Positions 24,537 to 32,825 of a DNA stretch of 64,000 bases are shown here, in pieces. Position numbers and translations under genes: made by a program. Numbering within the stretch: the stretch's first letter is position 1; each line of letters opens with the position of its first letter. The DNA is taken from the NCBI GenBank assembly GCA_016714565.1, contig JADKDM010000010.1, positions 62,001 through 126,000 of the forward strand. The letters are read 5' to 3'. The DNA comes from Candidatus Villigracilis propinquus (lineage in GTDB: Bacteria; Chloroflexota; Anaerolineae; Anaerolineales; Villigracilaceae). The notes below the pieces were generated by a model that was given only the letters and a program-made list of their open reading frames with translations, searched no databases and had not been told where the DNA came from.

Positions 24537-26108
24537 ATGACCGAACCCATCATCCTTGCAGTTGACCTTGGCACGTCTGGAATGAAAGTTGCGCTGATCA
24601 CCGTCAGCGGGAAAGTGCTAGGCTGGGAAGCTGAACCGCTCAAATTAATGCTCACGCCTGATGGCGGAGTGGAGCAATCACCAGACGAGTGGTGGGCGGC
24701 GTTTTTGTCAGCTTCGAAAAGGTTGATCGGGAAGAATCAGGCGTCGGCGAGTCTGATCCGCGCGGTTTGCTGCTCCACGCAAGGCGAAGGGACGATCCCT
24801 GTCGATAAAGATGGAAACGCGCTCGGCAATTGCATCCTATGGATGGACATGCGCGGGGCGAGTCATCTTAAAAAACAACTTGGCGGATTGATCAATATCG
24901 ACGGCGCGGATGTGTTCAAGGTGCTGCGCTTTGTGAGTCTGACGGGCGGAATGCCGAACCTCGCGGGCAAAGACCCTGCGGGACACATGCTTTTAATCCG
25001 CGATACGAAGCCTGAGATGTATGCGAAGACACACAAGTTTTTGAACGTGCTGGATTATTTGAATTTGCGGCTTACGGGTGAGTTCGTGGCTTCGTTTGAT
25101 TCAATCGTCACTTCGTGGGTGACGGATAATCGCAACCCGAATGAGCTTCACTACAACGATGGGCTGATCTCGATGCTTGGCATTGACCGCGCCAAATTGC
25201 CTGATGTGGTGGCTTGCTCTGCAGTGATCGGAAACTTGAAAGCTGGCGTTGCAAATGTGCTTGGACTTTCAAGTGACGTAAAAGTGGTGGCTGGTTCCAT
25301 TGATAATACTGCTGCCGCAATTGGCGCTGGTGCCGTGGAAGATTTTCATCCGCATTTGTATATTGGAACTTCATCGTGGATAACAGCACATGTGCCGTTC
25401 AAGAAAACGGATATCGGCTCCAGCCTAGCATCCATTCCATGCGCAGTGCCAGATAAATATTTATTGACGGCGTTGCAGGCAACCGCTGGCGGGAATTTGA
25501 CCTTCCTGCGCGACAATATTATTTATCACAAGGATGAACTTCTTCAAGAAGCGGACGTGCCCGACATTTTCAAGGTGTTGGATAAGATCACGGCCCGTGT
25601 GCCTGCGGGAGCGAACGGAGTCATTTACACACCGTGGATCTGGGGCGAGCGTGCGCCTGTGGACGATAAAACCGTGCGGGCAGGTTTGTATAATTTATCC
25701 TTGAACAACAATCGCGAAGATATCATCCGCGCATTTTTGGAAGGGATCGCGCTCAACACAAAATGGCTGATGACTCCCGTTGAAAAATTCCTCGGTAAAA
25801 AAGTGGATTCGATCAATATTGTCGGCGGCGGGGCGCAGTCTGATGTGTGGTGCCAGATCTTTGCGGATGTGATGGATGTGGAGATAAAGCAGGTTGCAGA
25901 ACCTGTCTACGCCAATGCGCGCGGCGCGGCGTGGATCGGTGCTGTTGGGCTTGGTGAAATATCGTTTAATGATGTGCCAAAGCTGGTGAAGATCAAGCAG
26001 GCGTATAACCCAAACAACAAAAACCGCTTACTGTATGATGAACGGTTCGATACGTTCAAAACGATCTACAAGCAAATGAAGGGTGTTTACAAAAAGTTGA
26101 ATGGATAG
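24537..26108 (+). CDS. FGGY-family carbohydrate kinase, xylulokinase-like
   Basis: A 523-residue kinase of the actin-like ATPase fold. N-terminal phosphate-1 motif VDLGTSGMKVALI, a substrate-region WMDMRG, and C-terminal NIVGGGAQSDVWCQIFADV match xylulokinases. It would phosphorylate D-xylulose or a related ketose with ATP. No isomerase or sugar transporter lies in the window, so the substrate is inferred. Confidence 0.88.
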   Translation: MTEPIILAVDLGTSGMKVALITVSGKVLGWEAEPLKLMLTPDGGVEQSPDEWWAAFLSASKRLIGKNQASASLIRAVCCSTQGEGTIPVDKDGNALGNCILWMDMRGASHLKKQLGGLINIDGADVFKVLRFVSLTGGMPNLAGKDPAGHMLLIRDTKPEMYAKTHKFLNVLDYLNLRLTGEFVASFDSIVTSWVTDNRNPNELHYNDGLISMLGIDRAKLPDVVACSAVIGNLKAGVANVLGLSSDVKVVAGSIDNTAAAIGAGAVEDFHPHLYIGTSSWITAHVPFKKTDIGSSLASIPCAVPDKYLLTALQATAGGNLTFLRDNIIYHKDELLQEADVPDIFKVLDKITARVPAGANGVIYTPWIWGERAPVDDKTVRAGLYNLSLNNNREDIIRAFLEGIALNTKWLMTPVEKFLGKKVDSINIVGGGAQSDVWCQIFADVMDVEIKQVAEPVYANARGAAWIGAVGLGEISFNDVPKLVKIKQAYNPNNKNRLLYDERFDTFKTIYKQMKGVYKKLNG

Positions 26109-26112
26109 CTGA

Positions 26113-26158
26113 TTTTGCCACCTGCGGCCTCCCTGTTGGGAAGCCGCAGGTGGCAAAA
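26113..26158. repeat. large hairpin without a U-run
   Basis: A 16-bp perfect stem (TTTTGCCACCTGCGGC and complement) surrounds a loop that can itself pair. Neither strand has a T-tail after the stem, so termination is doubtful. It abuts the truncated end of the adjacent pseudogene. Confidence 0.65.
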
Positions 26159-26441
26159 AAAGGAAAGACAAGGGTCGTTGGAGTGTTGGAATTAAGTTTT
26201 GTTGACTGCTCAATGAGTTTTTTCGTGTCATCGCCTGGGATTGGGCAACCGTGAATGTCAATGATAAGTATTTCAATCCGTTGGCCAAGCAATCCATTTG
26301 TTGAAAAGTCAATCGCTTTAGCGGACTTCAGCTTTCGGACAAAAATGGAGTTCTTGAAAACATGAAAGTCTGCAAGAAGGAAACCTGGCTTATGTTTCCG
26401 CTATGGACAATGTGTTCCAAAATTTGTTTTACTTCGCTCAT
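26158..26441 (-). pseudogene. frameshifted, truncated gene of unknown family
   Basis: Reading from ATG 26441 gives MSEVKQILEHIVHSG. Adding one A to the AAA at 26395-26397 continues as KHKPGFLLADFHVFKNSIF, then LLGQRIEILIIDIHGCPIPG and TKKLIEQSTK, with normal protein composition throughout. The open frame runs on through the hairpin into the kinase gene, so its natural C-terminus is lost. I do not recognise the family. The rest of this 558-bp spacer (26442-26617) shows nothing. Confidence 0.6.
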
Positions 26442-26617
26442 CCTGATCCCCACCCTTATAAGATGAACATCGCCGAGTTCTCACTCTAAAACTAAGGAGT
26501 CGATCGAAAAAATTTAGAAAATAATCCTATCGTCACACCGCAAAGAGCGCGGCCCGCAATGACAGAACTCCAACCATTTACGATCGACTATTAGTTAGCA
26601 CCATTGGTTATATAGTG

Positions 26618-26655
26618 AAATTCACCCCGAACCTGGGTTCGGGGTGAATTTTTTT
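26618..26655 (+). terminator. intrinsic terminator
   Basis: AAATTCACCCCGAAC pairs perfectly with GTTCGGGGTGAATTT across a 4-base loop and is followed by a T7 run on the plus strand. It is also close to the 3' end of the minus-strand heme-repeat gene and may serve both. Confidence 0.85.
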
Positions 26656-26666
26656 CTTAAGTTAAT

Positions 26667-27239
26667 TTACTTTTTGATACCTGCAAGTACGAGTGGGCCG
26701 TCACGATTTTCTTCAGTGATGTCGAATTCGATGCCTGGGGGCATACGGTTGTTGCGGAATCGCTCACGAAGCTTGGAGACATCCCAATTGAAGTCGGTTG
26801 CACCTACAGCGCTTGCACCGAGGATGGAAACTCCAGGAGGAGCGGAGAGCGAATCCGCACCGGTGACGATGCCTTCGTAGGACGACAGGTCCATCTCGTG
26901 ATATGAGTTTTCAGTGTTGCCGAAGTGGCAGCCGGTACAGGCTTGCGATCCCTCAAACCACATGTTGGGCTGGGTGAAGAAGGGAAGCACATCCCGATCA
27001 AAGGTGAGTTGAGCGCCACCGTATTCGAAGGCGTCAGCTTCAGGTGCTCCAGCCTCTACCCAAGTGCCGATCAGGCTAACCCCGTTGAGATCACAGCCGT
27101 ATTGGCCGGGCAGGGTCGCAACTCCTTCTGAACTGACTTCAATGCAGAGGCCGTCCCGATTGGTTTCAGTGATGTCAAAAGTCCAGCCGGTGGCATACGG
27201 TTGTTGCGAAGGCGGGCACGGAGTTTGGAAATATCCCAA
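26667..27239 (-). CDS. fourth heme repeat of the multiheme lipoprotein (3' part after frameshift)
   Basis: This 190-codon frame is the continuation of the gene that starts at 28675. Only the part from about 27193 onward is homologous, beginning GWTFDITETNRDG; the first 17 residues are out-of-frame. It carries one full repeat with ACTGCHFG (c-type heme site) and NNRMPPG (likely axial Met), then ends GPLVLAGIKK. It has no ribosome site or signal of its own, so if the frameshift is real this repeat is not made. Confidence 0.7.
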   Translation of the reverse strand: MGYFQTPCPPSQQPYATGWTFDITETNRDGLCIEVSSEGVATLPGQYGCDLNGVSLIGTWVEAGAPEADAFEYGGAQLTFDRDVLPFFTQPNMWFEGSQACTGCHFGNTENSYHEMDLSSYEGIVTGADSLSAPPGVSILGASAVGATDFNWDVSKLRERFRNNRMPPGIEFDITEENRDGPLVLAGIKK

Positions 27240-28675
27240 TGAAAATCGGTTCCGTCACCTGAACTTGCGCCAAGGATGGAAACTCCCGGAGGAGCAGAGA
27301 GTGAATCCGCGCCGGTGAGTACACCTTCGTAGGTGGTCAGATCCATTTCGTGATATGAGTTTTCGGTATTGCCAAAGTGGCAGCCGGTGCAGGCTTGTGA
27401 GCCTTCATACCATGCGCCGTTTTGTGTGAATAACGGCAGAACATCCGCTTCAAATGTGCCTTCACAGGATGATCCATCTTCGGCGGAGAAGGGGAACGCG
27501 TCTGTTTCAGGCACACCCGCATCGACCCATGCGCCAATGAGATTGACTGCCTTAACTTCGCATGCGCCTGTGCCAAAAGTTATATCAGCTGATTCATTCG
27601 TTTCAATCCGTTCTCCGTGGAGTACGAGTGGGCCATCGCGATTTTCTTCAGTGATGTCGAATTCGATGCCTGGGGGCATACGGTTGTTGCGGAATCGCTC
27701 ACGAAGCTTGGAGACATCCCAATTGAAGTCGGTTGCACCCACAGCGCTTGCACCGAGGATGGAAACTCCAGGAGGAGCGGAGAGCAGATCCGCACCAGTG
27801 ACGATGCCTTCGTAGGAAGACAGGTCCATCTCGTGATATGAGTTTTCAGTGTTGCCGAAGTGGCAGCCGGTACAGGCTTGCGATCCCTCAAACCACATGT
27901 TGGGCTGGGTGAAGAAGGGAAGCACATCCCGATCAAAGGTGAGTTGAGCGCCACCATATTCGAAGGCGTCAGCTTCAGGTGCTCCAGCCTCTACCCAAGT
28001 GCCGATCAGGCTAACCCCGTTGAGATCACAGCCGTATTGGCCGGGCAGGGTCGCAACTCCTTCTGAACTGACTTCAATGCAGAGGCCGTCCCGATTGGTT
28101 TCAGTGATGTCAAAAGTCCAGCCGGGGGGCATGCGGTTGTTGCGAAGGCGGGCACGGAGTTTGGAAATATCCCAATGAAAATCGGTTCCGTCACCTGAAC
28201 TTGCGCCAAGGATGGAAACTCCCGGAGGAGCAGAGAGTGAATCCGCGCCGGTGAGTACACCTTCGTAGGTGGTCAGATCCATTTCGTGATATGAGTTTTC
28301 GGTATTGCCAAAGTGGCAGCCGGTGCAGGCTTGTGAGCCTTCATACCATGCGCCGTTTTGTGTGAATAACGGCAGGATGTCCGTTTCAAAGTCGCCTGCA
28401 TAGGTTTTTCCGTCTATGCCGGTGTAATCGAACATATCTGTTTCAGGCGCACCAGCATTTACCCAGGCGCCGATCAAATCCACGGCTTTGGCAGCGGCGC
28501 CTGAAGCCGCGTCTAAAGAATGGATCTGAATGGCTGGAAGTGGTGTTGATGTTGGTGATGGGACAACTGTCGCGAAGGGGGGCAGCGTTGCGCTTCCTCC
28601 ACATGCAGACAGTATGACTGCCCCCACTACAAAAAGTACGCCTAACGAACAAAGTACATAAGCCTTTCTATTCAT
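27071..28675 (-). CDS. multiheme c-type cytochrome lipoprotein, repeats 1-3
   Basis: Lipoprotein signal with Cys25 (ILSAC), a short Thr/Pro linker, then three about 145-residue repeats. Heme sites are C117/C120/H121, C268/C271/H272 and C429/C432/H433, each ACTGCHFGNTENSYHEMDL, with a Met in NNRMPPG about 60 residues later. Repeats alternate type A (NGAWYEGS) and type B (PNMWFEGS). A one-base loss at 27189-27193 diverts the frame after repeat 3; the intended protein of about 669 residues would have four hemes in A-B-A-B order. It is divergent from the cox locus, suggesting a role in electron supply at the cell surface. Confidence 0.85.
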   Translation of the reverse strand: MNRKAYVLCSLGVLFVVGAVILSACGGSATLPPFATVVPSPTSTPLPAIQIHSLDAASGAAAKAVDLIGAWVNAGAPETDMFDYTGIDGKTYAGDFETDILPLFTQNGAWYEGSQACTGCHFGNTENSYHEMDLTTYEGVLTGADSLSAPPGVSILGASSGDGTDFHWDISKLRARLRNNRMPPGWTFDITETNRDGLCIEVSSEGVATLPGQYGCDLNGVSLIGTWVEAGAPEADAFEYGGAQLTFDRDVLPFFTQPNMWFEGSQACTGCHFGNTENSYHEMDLSSYEGIVTGADLLSAPPGVSILGASAVGATDFNWDVSKLRERFRNNRMPPGIEFDITEENRDGPLVLHGERIETNESADITFGTGACEVKAVNLIGAWVDAGVPETDAFPFSAEDGSSCEGTFEADVLPLFTQNGAWYEGSQACTGCHFGNTENSYHEMDLTTYEGVLTGADSLSAPPGVSILGASSGDGTDFHWDISKLRARLRNNRMPPAGLLTSLKPIGTASALKSVQKELRPCPANTAVISTGLA

Positions 28676-28719
28676 ACATTCATTCTCCTCTCCCGAAAGT
28701 TGAATTGGTATTAGGTTTT

Positions 28720-28747
28720 ATTATAGCAACCAAACTTGATAATACAA
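28720..28747 (-). promoter_or_regulatory. promoter of the multiheme lipoprotein gene
   Basis: TTGTAT (28747-28742), a 16-bp spacer and a perfect TATAAT (28725-28720) on the minus strand, 45 bases from the start codon. Confidence 0.65.
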
Positions 28748-28878
28748 GTCTTTTTTGGGGGATTATAAAAAATACAACAACTGTTGTTTATTGGGTTTTG
28801 TGGAGCTTTTGGTTGAAAATTTAGCAGATCTGATTTTTTGTCTTTGGACGGAACCAGTTGTCCGCAAGTGTGAAGCGG

Positions 28879-28904
28879 TACAATGTCACCAAAAAATAGT
28901 GACA
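28879..28904 (+). promoter_or_regulatory. putative cox operon -10 and operator dyad
   Basis: TACAAT (28879-28884) overlaps the inverted repeat TGTCAC-N9-GTGACA (28884-28904). The dyad would cover the start point of a cox transcript. No known regulator motif is matched with confidence. The rest of the 308-bp divergent spacer shows no gene. Confidence 0.5.
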
Positions 28905-28983
28905 AATGAAACGAAGTTTGGTAAATTTGAACAGTTTGTGAAGCCGGGACGGGGAGCCCAATTTACATTTTGAGGAGAGAGCT

Positions 28984-29988
28984 ATGCGACACTTTGTGAT
29001 CGTGGGAATTTTGGTCATTATTTTGGCCAGTCTCACTTATATTGGATTGGATGGGATCGGGTTGATGCCGGTAGCTGCAAGCGCCCAAGCCATACCGATC
29101 GACTGGTTGTGGAACTGGCAAGTGGTTGCCATGTCGTTCCTTTTTTCTTTGATCGTTGTTCCTATGGGATACAGCTTGATCGTGTTCCGCAGGAAAAAGG
29201 GCGATACTACGGATGCCGAACATGTTGAAGGGAATACCAACCTTGAAATTGCATGGACGGTGCTCCCACTCTTCCTTGTTATGATCTTTGCTTACATGGG
29301 GGCGTTTTCCCTTGGAGAGGTTCTTCGCGTTGACCCGAATGCAATGATCGTCAAGGTGAAGGCCCGCCAATTCGCGTGGACATTTGAATATCCCGAAACC
29401 GGAATTGTCAGCACTGAATTGCACCTGCCGTACAACAGACAGGTTGTGTTGAAAATGGAATCTGAAGATGTGATCCATTCATTTTGGGTTCCTGAGTTTC
29501 GTGTTAAACAGGATGTTGTGCCGGGGCGTGTGACCGAGTATCGCATTACACCTTCATTGGTGGGGTCCTATAAGGTTCGGTGTGCGGAGTTGTGCGGTAC
29601 CTCGCACTCGTATATGGAGGCATCTGTGATCGTGGATGAAGTTGCCGACTACGATGCTTGGATCGCTGAACAGACCGCACTTACTGCTGCGGCCCAAACT
29701 CCTGAAGGACAAGGCCAGCTTTTAGCTGTTGCAAATGGCTGTGTAGGGTGCCATTCGGTTACCAGCACAAACCTGCCTACTGCCCCAACCTGGTTTGGCA
29801 TTTATGGTTCGCAAGTTGATTTGGCTGACGGCACAACGGTTTTGGTCGATGATGCATTTATTGCCGAGTCAATTCTTGATCCAAAAGCAAAGGAAGTGGC
29901 GGGGTACTCTCCCACCATTATGCCCCCGTATACCTTGACCGATGAGCAGATCGCAAACATCATCGCGTATATTAAGACTCTGAAATAA
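28984..29988 (+). CDS. coxB: cytochrome c oxidase subunit II with fused cytochrome c
   Basis: A 334-residue caa3-type subunit II. Two membrane helices (about 43-68 and 88-110) precede the cupredoxin domain with CuA ligands H165, C200, C204, H208 and M211. A C-terminal cytochrome c domain has CVGCH (C253, C256, H257) and a likely axial M313. The CuA centre passes electrons to subunit I. The ribosome site is GAGGAGAG. It is the first gene of the cox run. Confidence 0.95.
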   Translation: MRHFVIVGILVIILASLTYIGLDGIGLMPVAASAQAIPIDWLWNWQVVAMSFLFSLIVVPMGYSLIVFRRKKGDTTDAEHVEGNTNLEIAWTVLPLFLVMIFAYMGAFSLGEVLRVDPNAMIVKVKARQFAWTFEYPETGIVSTELHLPYNRQVVLKMESEDVIHSFWVPEFRVKQDVVPGRVTEYRITPSLVGSYKVRCAELCGTSHSYMEASVIVDEVADYDAWIAEQTALTAAAQTPEGQGQLLAVANGCVGCHSVTSTNLPTAPTWFGIYGSQVDLADGTTVLVDDAFIAESILDPKAKEVAGYSPTIMPPYTLTDEQIANIIAYIKTLK

Positions 29989-30007
29989 GCTGGTGGAGGA
30001 TTTTTAA

Positions 30008-31900
30008 ATGAAGCGTTTCTTTTCCACAGCCCTGATGCGTGGTTTGCTTTGGCAAGTATTGGGCACCCTGGCGGGTGCAGGACTTGTTACCGGCATTCGC
30101 GCATTAATGGGTTTAAGTGTTACTGATAAATTCTTTTTTACTGAGCCCGCATGGGTGTTGGGTGGGTTGTTTGGAACACTGGCCTTCCTGGTGGGGAATG
30201 GCGTTACCGGAGACTGGATCAAATGGTCCCGCGGTATTGATACGCCGGAGCATCACGAAGAGCATTATTCTGGATGGGAGAAATATTTTAATGTTTCTCT
30301 CGACCATAAGGTGATCGGTATTCAATACACGGTCACCGCGCTGGTATTGGTGAGTTTGGGTGGATTGTTCGCTCTAATTTTTCGTACCGAGTTGGCTCAA
30401 TCCCAGCTGCAATTCCTGACACAGGATCTGACCATATTTAGCCAGACCGGTCCTCAATTGTATAACACGCTTATGTCCCTGCACGGCATGATCATGATCG
30501 TCTCGATCCTGCTTGGTATTGCCGGTGTGATCAACTATGTTGTGCCGCTTTTGCTTGGCGCGCAGGATATGGCTTTTCCACGCTTGAATGCGTTTTCCTA
30601 TTGGATTGCCGTTCCCGCAGCAGTTCTGTTGGTAATGAGTTTGATCCTCGGTGGTTTTGATACCGGTTGGACAGGGTACCCGCCTCTTTCTGCCCGTGCC
30701 CCAGTGGGTATGCAAATGTTCTTCCTCGGCGTGTTCGTTGCTGGTTGGTCTTCCATTCTTGGCGGTTTGAACGTTATTGTTACCGTGGTACGAATGCGCG
30801 CCAAGGGAATGACCGCCATGCGTATGCCCATCTTTGTTTGGGCGTCCATTGCCACTTCCCTGATCTCGTTGACTGCCACACAGTTGATCGGTCTTTCCTT
30901 CCAGTTGGTTATGTTCCAACGCTTGTTTGGGATGGGATTCTTTGACCCTGCTAAAGGCGGCAACCCGATCCTCTTTCAGCATTTGTTCTGGTTCTATTCA
31001 CACCCCGCGGTGTATGTGTTCGTTCTGCCTGGCTTGGGTGTGATCTCTGAGCTGCTTCCGGTCTTTGTCCGCAAGCCGTTGTTTGGCTATCGCTGGATCG
31101 CCATGTCATCTCTGGGGATTGCTTTGGTGGGCTTTGTTGTCTGGGCACATCACATGTATACCTCTGGTATGAACGAATATCTGCGCGTGCCTTTCATGTA
31201 CAGCACCCTGCTGGTTGCCATTCCCACCGGCGTAAAATTCTTCTCGTGGGTTGCCACCTTGTGGGGTGGAAAGATCACCACTCCAACCCCCATGTTGTTC
31301 GTGCTGGGCGGTATTCTTTCCTTTTTGCTGGGTGGCCTTTCTGGTCCTCCGAATGCCACCGTTTCCACCGACTTGCACTTGCAGGATACCTATTGGATCG
31401 TTGGTCATTTCCACGATACGATCTTCGGCGGCTTCGTATTTCCGTTCTTTGGAGCCATTTATTACTGGTTCCCCAAGGCAGTTGGGCGCCGCATGAATGA
31501 AACCCTCGGCAAGATCCATTTCTGGCTGATGACCCCTTCATTCCTCGTCTTGACCTTGCTCATGATGCGTGTCGGTCTGTTGGGTATGCGTCGCCGCATT
31601 GCGGATTACGATCCCGCGCTTGGTTTTGACACCTATCACCTGATCATGACGATCATGGGATATTTGATCGGCATTTCCGTTGTTATCTTCCTCTACAACT
31701 TCTTCAATAGCATTAAGAATGGCGAAAAAGCGGAAGGCAATGTATGGAATTCCCGTTCTCCCGAATGGCAGGTTCCATCGCCCATGCCAACGCATAATTA
31801 CGACAAGCCGTTTGAGGTGATTGGCGAGCCGTATGATTACGGTCTGCCGAATGCCGAATATATTCGGTTTATTGAACCTGCGAAAAGTTCGCACAAATAG
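30008..31900 (+). CDS. coxA: cytochrome c oxidase subunit I, A2 type
   Basis: A 630-residue heme-copper oxidase core. An N-terminal extension with two extra membrane helices (about 10-70) precedes the usual twelve. The CuB/Tyr region is WFYSHPAVYVFVLPG: the A1-type GHPEV glutamate is replaced, giving the YSHPxV signature of A2 oxidases such as those of Thermus and Rhodothermus. Heme a3/CuB ligands lie in WAHHMY and the low-spin and a3 histidines in IVGHFHDTIF. It pumps protons while reducing O2. Confidence 0.95.
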   Translation: MKRFFSTALMRGLLWQVLGTLAGAGLVTGIRALMGLSVTDKFFFTEPAWVLGGLFGTLAFLVGNGVTGDWIKWSRGIDTPEHHEEHYSGWEKYFNVSLDHKVIGIQYTVTALVLVSLGGLFALIFRTELAQSQLQFLTQDLTIFSQTGPQLYNTLMSLHGMIMIVSILLGIAGVINYVVPLLLGAQDMAFPRLNAFSYWIAVPAAVLLVMSLILGGFDTGWTGYPPLSARAPVGMQMFFLGVFVAGWSSILGGLNVIVTVVRMRAKGMTAMRMPIFVWASIATSLISLTATQLIGLSFQLVMFQRLFGMGFFDPAKGGNPILFQHLFWFYSHPAVYVFVLPGLGVISELLPVFVRKPLFGYRWIAMSSLGIALVGFVVWAHHMYTSGMNEYLRVPFMYSTLLVAIPTGVKFFSWVATLWGGKITTPTPMLFVLGGILSFLLGGLSGPPNATVSTDLHLQDTYWIVGHFHDTIFGGFVFPFFGAIYYWFPKAVGRRMNETLGKIHFWLMTPSFLVLTLLMMRVGLLGMRRRIADYDPALGFDTYHLIMTIMGYLIGISVVIFLYNFFNSIKNGEKAEGNVWNSRSPEWQVPSPMPTHNYDKPFEVIGEPYDYGLPNAEYIRFIEPAKSSHK

Positions 31901-31912
31901 GGGAGGAGTGAC

Positions 31913-32680
31913 ATGTCTCATACTAACGATAAGTCTTCTGCTTTTACACAGGGCGTGATTATTTTTGCCTATCTCGCCGTGTTGACCGTGATCGAGTATC
32001 TGATCGCCGTTTCATTCAACGCCGTCTCCATCCTCGTGGTGGTGGCGGTCATTAAGGCCGCCCTGGTCATGTACTATTACATGCACATTTATAAGCTCAA
32101 CCAGGACAGTGAAGGTGACGAGCATTCGTACAGCTACAAAACAGACACCAACCGTCTCGGCCTTTGGCTTTTCCTGCTCTCTGATGCATTTGTGTTCGCA
32201 GGCTTGCTAACCGTCCGCATGAATCTGCTTGGGTTTACCCGCCCGCACTTGAATCAGATCCTTGGTTTGGCGGTGACCGTAGTGCTTCTGGTTTCCTCCT
32301 TCTTCATGAACCGCGGCGAGACCGCCATGGCTCATGGTGACAAAAAAGGCTTCATGAATAATGTTCTGATCACCTTTGTGCTTGGGCTTGGATTTTTGCT
32401 CGGCGTGGTCATGGTCGAGTGGAGACTTGCAGCCGCCGAAGGTTTGACCGCCAGCAAAGATGTGACCGGCGCGGTCTTTTACATGATGACAGGCATGCAC
32501 GCCTTCCACGTGTTTACCGGCCTGATCTTCCTGTTTGTGGTTTGGAACAACGCCCGCAAGGATGTGTACTCTGCTGAAAAGCACTGGGGCGTGGAAGCCG
32601 CCGCAGTCTACTGGCATTTCGTAGATCTGGTCTGGATCTTCTTCTACCCTGCCTTGTACTTGATCGGCAAATTAGTTTAG
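31913..32680 (+). CDS. fused cytochrome c oxidase subunit IV-subunit III
   Basis: A 255-residue membrane protein. Residues 1-60 are a prokaryotic subunit IV-like (CtaF) domain with two helices ending ALVMYYYMHIYKL. After a short hydrophilic linker, residues about 80-255 are a five-helix subunit III (CtaE) with LGLWLFLLSDAFVFAG and the C-terminal YWHFVDLVWIFFYPALYL. These are usually separate genes in the order III then IV, so this is an order-reversed fusion. It starts after GGGGAGGAG, 12 bases past coxA, and ends at a terminator. Confidence 0.9.
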   Translation: MSHTNDKSSAFTQGVIIFAYLAVLTVIEYLIAVSFNAVSILVVVAVIKAALVMYYYMHIYKLNQDSEGDEHSYSYKTDTNRLGLWLFLLSDAFVFAGLLTVRMNLLGFTRPHLNQILGLAVTVVLLVSSFFMNRGETAMAHGDKKGFMNNVLITFVLGLGFLLGVVMVEWRLAAAEGLTASKDVTGAVFYMMTGMHAFHVFTGLIFLFVVWNNARKDVYSAEKHWGVEAAAVYWHFVDLVWIFFYPALYLIGKLV

Positions 32681-32722
32681 AAAAAATACCCGCCGCCGAG
32701 AGATCAGCGGCGGGTATTTTTT
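32681..32722. terminator. terminator closing coxBAC
   Basis: A 16-bp stem (AAAAAATACCCGCCGC) with a 10-base loop and a T6 tail. It is symmetrical, so it could stop transcription either way. Confidence 0.9.
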
Positions 32723-32743
32723 ATTGGCAACACCGCTAATAGT

Positions 32744-32811
32744 TTGGTATAACAGGGATGGATATTTATAAATGATCGGGGTGGCTTGTGTCTGCAAGTC
32801 ACCCCGATTTT
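32744..32811 (+). promoter_or_regulatory. SCO1 promoter and attenuator-like leader hairpin
   Basis: TGG-TATAAC (extended -10, about 32744-32752) is followed by ATCGGGGTGGCTTG (32775-32788) pairing with CAAGTCACCCCGAT (32795-32808), a 14-bp stem with a T4 tail. The ribosome site GGAG begins right after. Forming the stem should reduce transcription or translation of the gene downstream. Confidence 0.6.
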
Positions 32812-32825
32812 GGAGCCAATACCGT

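Noticed and set aside
26113..26158. Hairpin taken as the xylulokinase terminator
   Set aside because: No T-run follows the stem on either strand.
30374..30982. 200-codon minus-strand frame inside coxA
   Set aside because: Opposite-strand shadow of a conserved gene, with low-complexity His/Gln/Lys composition.
32772..32825. Longer SCO1 start
   Set aside because: It would be translated from within the leader hairpin and adds no signal features.
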